Source: Akkermansiaceae bacterium (GTDB taxonomy: Bacteria > Verrucomicrobiota > Verrucomicrobiia > Verrucomicrobiales > Akkermansiaceae). Taken from it: DNA of 6,133 nucleotides. Of the stretch, positions 1 to 4,772 are shown piece by piece. The translations under genes were made by a program, and so were the position numbers. Below the pieces are notes generated by a model that saw nothing but the letters and a program-made list of their open reading frames with translations, was not told the DNA's origin and ran no database searches. Where the stretch lies: NCBI GenBank assembly GCA_023300205.1, contig JALZVD010000058.1, positions 1 to 6,133 of the forward strand. The letters run 5' to 3'. Position 1 is the stretch's first letter. Each line of letters opens with the position of its first letter.

Positions 1-214
1 CTTCATAGTTGTTTTTCCAGAATGAGAATGGCTTTTGGAGTTCTTCAGGGCGTTGATCCCAGGCATCTAGAGAGAAGTCCATGCGGAGGTAGCCGCTGGA
101 TTCTGGGTCTGGGAAGATAGCTGTGTAGAACTCTTGTTGGTCTATAAATTTAACTTCTGTGATCGCGCATTGGTGAGCGCGCGCTTTGATGGACCAAGAT
201 TCTGGTAATGGCAT
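1..214 (-). CDS. Conserved-looking hypothetical protein, N-terminal part only (runs off the left edge)
   Basis: The reverse strand is open from an ATG at 214-212 to the window edge, giving 71 codons without a stop. The protein begins MPLPESWSIKARAHQCAITE and continues with FYTAIFPDPESSGYLRMDF, then an acidic and aromatic stretch (SLDAWDQRPEEL). There is no signal peptide or membrane segment, so it is probably cytoplasmic. The pattern R-A-H-x-C followed by an 'F-Y-T-A-I-F-x-D-P-E' block resembles short uncharacterised proteins I associate with Verrucomicrobia and Planctomycetes; I cannot name a function. The gene starts 36 bp after the stop of the upstream permease gene on the same strand, so the two probably share a transcript. 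No clear Shine-Dalgarno sequence precedes the ATG. The start fits because the reading frame and composition continue smoothly from it. The C-terminus is not in the window. Confidence 0.72.
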   Translation of the reverse strand, partial: MPLPESWSIKARAHQCAITEVKFIDQQEFYTAIFPDPESSGYLRMDFSLDAWDQRPEELQKPFSFWKNNYE

Positions 215-250
215 GATTTTTAGATATTAGGTGTGCTTTAAGGTGAGAGA

Positions 251-1618
251 TTAGTGGCTATTAGGAATAAGGTTCTTGATGGTCTGGTAGATGGGCTGGC
301 CATTGATACGGCGGTAGAATAGGATGAGTGCGACAAAGCCAAAGAGGATGTTCGTGGCCCATGCTGCAAGTAGAGGAGGAAGGTGGCCGGACTCTCCTAA
401 GGTAGGGAATACGGTGGAGCAGAATATCATTCCGGCGCAGAGGAAGATGGCCGTGGCGACGCCTCCGCCTACGCCGCGTCTGTTGAGCACGATCCCGAGT
501 GGTGCGGCTAGTAGAATGATGATGATACAGATGAATGGTTGAGCGATACGGTAGTGGAGGTGAGTCTGATATGAGCGCTTATCTGAGAGAGGGTTATCAT
601 GGTGGTTAGCAAGCCAGCTCTTTAGCCCTGGGATGCCTAGGTATGGGGCTTTGAGTCCGGGGTTAATGATTTGCCATGGGGTTTCATGCCAGTCAGTGAC
701 GAGGTCAGTTTCTGAAACGGTGACGGGAACGAGTTGTTGTTTATCAGGGTTAAACTCATTGAGGTTGAATATGATAGGTTTGCTGAAAGTCCATTGTCTG
801 TTTTCTAGAGACCAGGATGCTTGATCTGCGAGGATTTTCTGAGTTGCTTTGTTGTTGGCATCTAGTGTTGTAATTTCAATAGATTTTAAGGGTTCACCAG
901 ATGTGTGGGCAAAGGGGAATGAGCCGACTAGCCAGTGACGGGTGTCTGACTTGTTCTGGAAGGCTACAGATTCTGCGGCGTTTAATGCTTCACCAGTGGC
1001 TTCACTGAGGATGAGGTCTTCTTGGCTTTCTGCGTAGGGGGCCCAATGGTAGTTAAAGATGAGGCAGATTAAAGTACAGACAACTCCAACAAGAGCGAGT
1101 GGCCTGGTGAAGCGGACAACTCCTCTGCCTGTCTGAATGATGGAGACGAGTTCTTGGCTTTTTGACATTTTGCCAAGTGACCAGAGGAGTGCGAGCATGA
1201 GGGAGTAGGGGAGGATGAACACGATGAGAGCTGGCATTTTAGTGATGTAATGCTTGAGCATGATGGAGCCCATTTGATTTGATTGTTGGAAGTCAGAGAT
1301 GTTGTCTTGAAAGTCTTCTAGGAACATGATGATGAATAGTGCTCCGAAACAAATGAGGAAGGCGTTAAAGAAAATTCTGAGAGTGTATTTGTCTAGCCGA
1401 TCCATACTGTAGTAGCCGATGCTACATATGAAAGGTAGCGCGCAGAGTGCGGCTAAAAGCCAGGTGCGTAGTCCGTGAGCTTGGCGGTGTGAGTCTGGGT
1501 AACCGATGAACTGCTCAGCGACAATGGCTTGTTCATAAGGTATGAGCACGTATGCAGCAGCTAGACCGGTGAGGAGTAGGATGAAGGGAATAAGGAATTT
1601 TTTAAGATGAGCTGGCAT
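251..1618 (-). CDS. LptF/LptG-family LPS-export permease with a two-helix N-terminal extension
   Basis: Inner-membrane subunit of the Lpt ABC transporter (LptB2FG), which extracts lipopolysaccharide from the inner membrane and passes it to the periplasmic bridge. The 455-residue protein has the family layout: a start-like segment MDRLDKYTLR at 72-81, helices at about 81-100, 128-147 and 172-190, a hydrophilic periplasmic (beta-jellyroll) region at about 195-350, and three C-terminal helices at about 357-378, 385-404 and 413-435. The segment LGKMSKSQELVSIIQTG (148-164) matches the cytoplasmic coupling helix that meets the ATPase LptB. Residues 1-71 add two hydrophobic segments (about 8-26 and 52-69) before the usual N-terminus; the family is normally about 350-390 residues. 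Starting at M72 would remove them, but the longer frame is membrane-like throughout, so I keep the ATG at 1618. I cannot tell LptF from LptG with confidence, and no partner or lptB is in view. Confidence 0.87.
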   Translation of the reverse strand: MPAHLKKFLIPFILLLTGLAAAYVLIPYEQAIVAEQFIGYPDSHRQAHGLRTWLLAALCALPFICSIGYYSMDRLDKYTLRIFFNAFLICFGALFIIMFLEDFQDNISDFQQSNQMGSIMLKHYITKMPALIVFILPYSLMLALLWSLGKMSKSQELVSIIQTGRGVVRFTRPLALVGVVCTLICLIFNYHWAPYAESQEDLILSEATGEALNAAESVAFQNKSDTRHWLVGSFPFAHTSGEPLKSIEITTLDANNKATQKILADQASWSLENRQWTFSKPIIFNLNEFNPDKQQLVPVTVSETDLVTDWHETPWQIINPGLKAPYLGIPGLKSWLANHHDNPLSDKRSYQTHLHYRIAQPFICIIIILLAAPLGIVLNRRGVGGGVATAIFLCAGMIFCSTVFPTLGESGHLPPLLAAWATNILFGFVALILFYRRINGQPIYQTIKNLIPNSH

Positions 1619-1749
1619 GGCTTCTCGAGAATGATTATGGCTGGAGAAGGTACTTTCAAGCCTTTAGATGGTGAGGGAGGAAAATTCTCATATTTAATGA
1701 TCTTGTGTATTCGTGTTGTAAACTGAGAAAGTTTCTTTATCTTGGGGAC
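1619..1749. promoter_or_regulatory. Divergent intergenic region between the permease and MOSC genes
   Basis: These 131 bp separate two genes read in opposite directions, so both promoters should lie here or just inside the genes. On the plus strand TTGTAA (1716-1721), a 16-bp spacer and TATCTT (1738-1743) form a partial sigma70-like pair, each hexamer matching consensus at four of six positions, ending six bases before the MOSC ATG. On the minus strand the reverse complement of 1634-1639 reads CATAAT, a good -10, but the nearest -35-like hexamer (TTGAAA, reverse complement of 1654-1659) is only 14 bp away, so that promoter is doubtful. A short inverted repeat AAACT/AGTTT lies at 1720-1734. 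I see no RNA gene or other coding sequence here. The promoter calls are inference. Confidence 0.4.
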
Positions 1750-2253
1750 ATGCGGGTCACGATAAGGCATCTATACGTTTCTAATGGACATAATTACTTT
1801 GGCCGTTATGGGAAGAGTTCACTTTCTCATGAGATTGAGGAGCTTACTCGGATAGAATTAGTGGCGGGAAAGGGAGTGAGGGAGGATAGGTTTTTTGATT
1901 ATGAAGAGGATTATAAGGGGCAGATTACATTTTTTGACTGGGCTATTTATGAGAGGGTGAAGGGTGAGGTAGTGAAGGGGGAGATGGAACCGAGTAAGTT
2001 TAGACGTAATGTTCTGATGGAGGGAGTGGATTTAAATTCTTTGATAGGGAAGCGATTTTCATTGAATGGGGTTGTTTTTACAGGTTCTTGTGAGTGTAAG
2101 CCTTGCTTCTGGATGGATGAGGCTTGTGCTGACGGTGCTTTTGAATTTCTGAAGGGTAGAGGTGGGCTTAGAGCCAGGATTCTGAATGATGGGGAGTTAG
2201 TGATGGGTGAGTATGAATTAGAAGTCTTAGGAAATGTCAATGAAGGGTCATGA
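1750..2253 (+). CDS. MOSC-domain protein, probably linked to molybdenum cofactor sulfur handling
   Basis: A 167-residue soluble protein that matches a stand-alone MOSC domain (named for the C-terminus of Moco sulfurase), a beta-barrel fold thought to bind molybdopterin and carry sulfur on a conserved cysteine. Visible marks are VAGKGVREDRFFDYEEDYKG (38-57), FRRNVLMEGVDLNSLIGKRF (84-103), the cysteine cluster GSCECKPCFWMDEAC (112-126; Cys 114, 116, 119 and 126), and KGRGGLRARILNDGEL (135-150). Cys119 in the C-x-P-C-like segment is the likely conserved sulfur-carrying position. The usual Gly-Asp-Arg of this fold reads Glu-Asp-Arg (45-47). The frame is open back to a GTG at 1705, but the added 15 residues (MYSCCKLRKFLYLGD) look unlike the family and ATG 1750 begins a typical MRVTIRHLYVS start. 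Its stop overlaps the fdhD start, implying a joint role in Mo-enzyme maturation. The exact substrate is unknown. Confidence 0.85.
   Translation: MRVTIRHLYVSNGHNYFGRYGKSSLSHEIEELTRIELVAGKGVREDRFFDYEEDYKGQITFFDWAIYERVKGEVVKGEMEPSKFRRNVLMEGVDLNSLIGKRFSLNGVVFTGSCECKPCFWMDEACADGAFEFLKGRGGLRARILNDGELVMGEYELEVLGNVNEGS
2242..2253 (+). promoter_or_regulatory. Ribosome binding site and ATGA stop/start overlap coupling MOSC to fdhD
   Basis: The MOSC stop TGA (2251-2253) and the fdhD start ATG (2250-2252) share bases in the sequence ATGA. A purine-rich GAAGGG (2242-2247) lies two bases before the ATG inside the last MOSC codons and is the best Shine-Dalgarno-like site near any start in the window. The arrangement is typical of translational coupling, so FdhD should be made mainly by ribosomes finishing MOSC. 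This also fixes the fdhD start. Confidence 0.75.
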
Positions 2254-3053
2254 ATAAAGCAGAGTCATTAGAGATCACTAAGTTTAACGGTGGTGAGATA
2301 TGTGAGATGGAGGATATGGTGGCTGTGGAGGAGCCGTTACAGATCACTGTGGATGGAGTACCTATAGCGGTTGTGATGCGAACAGTGGGCGATGATTTGG
2401 ATTTGGTAATGGGGTTCTTAGTGACGGAGGGGATCATTGATTCAGTGGGTTTTGTTAGACGTGTAGATCTGGAGCAGAAACAGAATCACGCATTAGTTTT
2501 TCTGGAAGATGATGTGGAGGTGGATTTGGCGAGGTTGCAGCGTAATCTTTATAGTGCGAGCAGCTGTGGTATCTGTGGGAAGGCGAGCATTGATGAGGTG
2601 TTTCTGCAGATCAAAGAGGATAAGATTGAGAATGAAAGGGGTGAATTTTTTATCAGTAGGGAGAATCTGATGGGTGCTCCAGATATTTTAAAGTCTTCTC
2701 AGGATGTGTTTGAACAGACGGGAGGGTTGCATGCTGCTGGGCTATTTAGTGGAGATGGGGAGTTGCTGTTGATCAGAGAGGATGTGGGTAGGCACAATGC
2801 GATCGATAAAGTGATAGGTAGTGCGCTTAGTAATGGATTAGACCTTAGGAATGTAGCGTTGCAGTTGTCTGGGCGAGTCTCATTTGAGGTAGTGCAGAAG
2901 GCGTTGATGGTTGGTATACCTGTGGTTGCGGCGATCTCAGCGCCGACTTCGCTAGCGGTGGATTTTGCGAAACGGGGAGGCTTAACGTTAGTGGGCTTTA
3001 TGCGAGGAGAGAGAATGAATGTCTATTCTGGTGCTGAGAAGGTGAGGCTATGA
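2250..3053 (+). CDS. fdhD: Formate dehydrogenase accessory sulfurtransferase FdhD
   Basis: FdhD carries sulfur from a cysteine desulfurase (IscS in E. coli) to the Mo- or W-bis-molybdopterin guanine dinucleotide cofactor, which formate dehydrogenase needs for activity. It acts in the cytoplasm. The 267-residue length is normal for the family, and the hallmarks are all present: EEPLQITVDG near the N-terminus (27-36), the SSCGICGKASIDE loop with the functional CxxC pair Cys106 and Cys109 (104-116), TGGLHAAGLF (157-166), REDVGRHNAIDKVIG (176-190), and the C-terminal GIPVVAAISAPTSLAVDFA (222-240) followed by GLTLVGFMRGERMNVYSG (244-261). No key residue appears missing. It is coupled to the MOSC gene upstream by an ATGA overlap. 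The presence of FdhD predicts a Mo/W formate dehydrogenase or related oxidoreductase elsewhere in the genome; none is in the window. Confidence 0.97.
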   Translation: MNKAESLEITKFNGGEICEMEDMVAVEEPLQITVDGVPIAVVMRTVGDDLDLVMGFLVTEGIIDSVGFVRRVDLEQKQNHALVFLEDDVEVDLARLQRNLYSASSCGICGKASIDEVFLQIKEDKIENERGEFFISRENLMGAPDILKSSQDVFEQTGGLHAAGLFSGDGELLLIREDVGRHNAIDKVIGSALSNGLDLRNVALQLSGRVSFEVVQKALMVGIPVVAAISAPTSLAVDFAKRGGLTLVGFMRGERMNVYSGAEKVRL

Positions 3054-3132
3054 AGCTTTTTGATTTTAAGGGTTTAGAAAAAAGAAAAGATACTGGAGTG
3101 ACATTCTAGAGAAAATAAGGCAAGTATTTGTT

Positions 3133-4167
3133 GTGCAATTAACAATACAAGAAATTATTGATCTTACTGGAGCTAAACTGGTGCAGGGTGAGCTAGGCCA
3201 TCTTGCTTCAGGGGTAGCGGCTCTGGATGAGGCGGGTAATGAGGAGGTTTCCTTTCTAGGTAATGAGAAGTATTTTCAAGATTTTCTTACGACTCGAGCA
3301 GGAGTGGTATTGGTGCCTGAGGGGCTGCCACAGAAACCAGAGGGGGTTGTTTTACTGGAGGTGGAGAACCCATCTTACGCGTTTGCTGCAGTAGTAAAGG
3401 TTCTGGCTAAAAAACAACGTTCAGTGACTTATGGAGTGCACCCAAGTGCGGTGATTGCAGAGGATGTGGTGATGAACGCTGAGAAGGTATCGATTAAGCC
3501 AGGTGTGATCATTGAGTCTGGATGTGTGATTGGTGATGGGACTGAGATCGGCTCAGGTGTTGTGATTTGCGAAGGTAGCAGAGTGGGAGAGGATTGTTTA
3601 TTTTACCCAAATGTGACTGTGAGAGAGCATAGTCAAGTAGGTGATAGAGTGATCCTTCAGCCAGGATGTGTGATAGGCTCTGATGGTTATGGTTATGAGC
3701 TAGTGGGAGGTAAGCATACAAAGGTGGATCAGGTAGGGATTGTAGTTTTAGAAGATGATGTTGAGATAGGAGCGAATACGGCTATTGATAGAGCTAGATT
3801 TGGGAAGACGATCATTGGTGAAGGAACAAAGGTAGATAATTTAGTTCAGATCGCGCATAATGTGCAGACTGAAAAGCATTGTTTGATTGTGTCACAGAGT
3901 GGTTTAGCTGGAAGTTCTAAGCTAGGAAATTATGTGACGGTGGCGGCACAGGCAGGAGTGGGTGGGCATATTAAAATTGGAGATCAGGCGATATTGGCTG
4001 GTAGAGCTGGAGCTATGAAGTCTCTGGCTGGAGGGGCGATCTATTCTGGCTTTCCGGCGAGACCAATGCGTGAGGAAACTAGAAAGCAAGGTTCTCTGTC
4101 CAAGTTGCCTCAGTTAATCAAAGATGTCCGCAAAATAAAGCAACATTTGGAAGATGGGCATAGTTAG
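3133..4167 (+). CDS. lpxD: UDP-3-O-acylglucosamine N-acyltransferase LpxD
   Basis: LpxD transfers a 3-hydroxyacyl chain from acyl carrier protein to the 2-amino group of UDP-3-O-acyl-glucosamine, the third step of lipid A synthesis, in the cytoplasm. The 344-residue protein has the N-terminal uridine-binding domain (about 1-100, ending SVTYGVHPSAVI), then a left-handed parallel beta-helix of hexapeptide repeats (about 103-300). Signature segments are GSDGYGYE (182-189), GANTAIDRA (213-221) and DNLVQIAHN (235-243) with the likely catalytic His242 (His239 in E. coli), and a C-terminal helix of PQLIKDVRKIKQHLE (326-340) as in the family. The start is a GTG: MQLTIQEIIDLTGAKL aligns with the usual N-terminus, and no in-frame ATG is nearby. 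AAGG at 3117-3120 is a weak, distant ribosome site. A 79-bp gap follows fdhD; whether lpxD shares its transcript is open. No other lipid A gene is adjacent. Confidence 0.96.
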   Translation: MQLTIQEIIDLTGAKLVQGELGHLASGVAALDEAGNEEVSFLGNEKYFQDFLTTRAGVVLVPEGLPQKPEGVVLLEVENPSYAFAAVVKVLAKKQRSVTYGVHPSAVIAEDVVMNAEKVSIKPGVIIESGCVIGDGTEIGSGVVICEGSRVGEDCLFYPNVTVREHSQVGDRVILQPGCVIGSDGYGYELVGGKHTKVDQVGIVVLEDDVEIGANTAIDRARFGKTIIGEGTKVDNLVQIAHNVQTEKHCLIVSQSGLAGSSKLGNYVTVAAQAGVGGHIKIGDQAILAGRAGAMKSLAGGAIYSGFPARPMREETRKQGSLSKLPQLIKDVRKIKQHLEDGHS

Positions 4168-4178
4168 TGATTTTAGTT

Positions 4179-4194
4179 AATAGATAGCTCTATT
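4179..4194 (+). repeat. Small AT-rich hairpin after lpxD
   Basis: AATAGA (4179-4184), loop TAGC, TCTATT (4189-4194) forms a perfect six-base stem 11 bases after the lpxD stop and is followed by a short T-rich stretch. It is too AT-rich to be a strong terminator; it could be a weak one, or chance. A direct repeat TTTCTAGT occurs at 4193-4200 and 4202-4209, just ahead of the promoter of the next gene, and could be an operator. Confidence 0.3.
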
Positions 4195-4208
4195 TCTAGT
4201 CTTTCTAG

Positions 4209-4237
4209 TTGCATTCTCATATTTCCCTGAGTAATAA
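4209..4237 (+). promoter_or_regulatory. Sigma70-like promoter of the ylbF-like gene
   Basis: TTGCAT (4209-4214) as -35, an optimal 17-bp spacer and TAATAA (4232-4237) as -10 make the best promoter match in the window; each hexamer matches consensus at four of six positions. Only ACAGGC separates the -10 from the ATG at 4244, so a transcript beginning about seven bases after the -10 would have almost no leader. Two copies of TTTCTAGT (4193-4200 and 4202-4209) abut the -35 and may bind a regulator. Confidence 0.5.
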
Positions 4238-4243
4238 ACAGGC

Positions 4244-4678
4244 ATGAGCATGATCTTAGAAGAATCCGCAGTATCCGCTAAAACAAAAGAACTATGTGCA
4301 ACGATTGTTGAACAAGAATCATTTGTTGCATTACAATCTCAGGTAGAAAAATTTCTTAGTGATGATGAAGCAAGACTGAAGTATCAGTCGGTTCATGAAA
4401 GTGGTGATGCACTTAATCAAAAGCAACGTTCTGGAGTGGAATTAAGCGATGCTGAAATCACAGAGTTCGAGCAGTCACGTGAAGAGCTACTAAAGAATAC
4501 TGTGGTAACAGATTTTATGTCGGCTCAAAAAGAACTACAAGAAATACAAAATACTGTAGGCAAAATGGTAAGCTTAACTCTTGAGCTAGGCCGCGTCCCT
4601 ACTGCTGACGACATCGAGACTGCTAGTGGTGGTGGAGGCTGTTGTGGTGGAGGCGGTGGTGGAGGCTGTGGTTGCTAG
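4244..4678 (+). CDS. YlbF/YmcA-family (Com_YlbF) protein with Gly/Cys-rich C-terminal tail
   Basis: A 144-residue soluble, mostly helical and acidic protein. Residues about 10-115 follow the YlbF/YmcA pattern: a helix with ELCATIVEQESFVALQSQVEKFLSD (17-41), DDEARLKYQS (41-50), and a last long helix TDFMSAQKELQEIQNTVGKMVSLTLEL (89-115). Family members in Bacillus subtilis (YlbF/RicF, YmcA/RicA) form a complex with YaaT/RicT that carries [4Fe-4S] clusters and affects RNA maturation, competence and sporulation; a role here is inference. The C-terminus (129-144) is almost only glycine with four cysteines, Cys133, Cys134, Cys142 and Cys144, suited to bind a metal or Fe-S cluster. A second ATG two codons in (4250) is an alternative start; no good ribosome site precedes either. 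Codon use is richer in A and C than in the neighbouring genes, which may mean high expression. It has its own promoter and terminator, so it is probably monocistronic. Confidence 0.8.
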   Translation: MSMILEESAVSAKTKELCATIVEQESFVALQSQVEKFLSDDEARLKYQSVHESGDALNQKQRSGVELSDAEITEFEQSREELLKNTVVTDFMSAQKELQEIQNTVGKMVSLTLELGRVPTADDIETASGGGGCCGGGGGGGCGC

Positions 4679-4716
4679 TTAAGCTGGTCAAAACAGCAAA
4701 AATATGCATAATTATA

Positions 4717-4745
4717 GCGAGCTACTTAGGTAGCTCGCATTTATT
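4717..4745 (+). terminator. Rho-independent terminator after the ylbF-like gene
   Basis: GCGAGCTAC (4717-4725), loop TTAG and GTAGCTCGC (4730-4738) make a perfect nine-base stem with five or more GC pairs, followed by ATTTATT (4739-4745), a modest T-rich tail. It stands 38 bp after the ylbF-like stop and 28 bp before the next start, so it should end the ylbF-like transcript and isolate it from the membrane protein gene downstream. Confidence 0.75.
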
Positions 4746-4772
4746 GTACAGGTAAAATTATTTCAGCTAACT

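Noticed and set aside
324..824. Two plus-strand open frames of 72 and 63 codons (324-542 and 633-824)
   Set aside because: They lie inside the minus-strand permease gene, have no ribosome site or protein-like composition, and no family resemblance.
1720..1734. AAACT/AGTTT inverted repeat as an operator
   Set aside because: Five-base arms in AT-rich DNA are expected by chance; noted only within the intergenic entry.
1705..1749. Extended GTG start for the MOSC protein adding 15 residues with two cysteines
   Set aside because: The extra residues do not resemble the family N-terminus, there is no ribosome site before the GTG, and ATG 1750 starts at the expected place.
1561..1770. Minus-strand open frame of 69 codons overlapping the permease start and the MOSC start
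   Set aside because: It covers the intergenic region in another frame, overlaps both real genes, and its product is low-complexity (Ser, Pro, Lys) without features.
1947..2437. Minus-strand open frames opposite the MOSC and fdhD genes (1947-2240 and 2237-2437)
   Set aside because: Opposite strongly supported genes; their Ser/Thr/Pro-rich content is what the complement of G-rich coding sequence produces.
3054..3132. Possible promoter or small gene in the fdhD-lpxD gap
   Set aside because: No hexamer pair with a 15-19 bp spacer stands out, no hairpin is visible, and no open frame of useful length is present.
3509..3721. Minus-strand open frame of 70 codons inside lpxD
   Set aside because: His/Ser/Gln-rich repetitive product arising from the complement of the hexapeptide-repeat coding sequence.
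4628..4675. Gly/Cys tail as a metallothionein, ribosomally made peptide precursor or mere simple-sequence expansion
   Set aside because: It is attached to a folded YlbF-like domain with no peptide-modifying genes nearby, and the glycine codons are mixed (GGT, GGA, GGC), which argues against a recent simple repeat.
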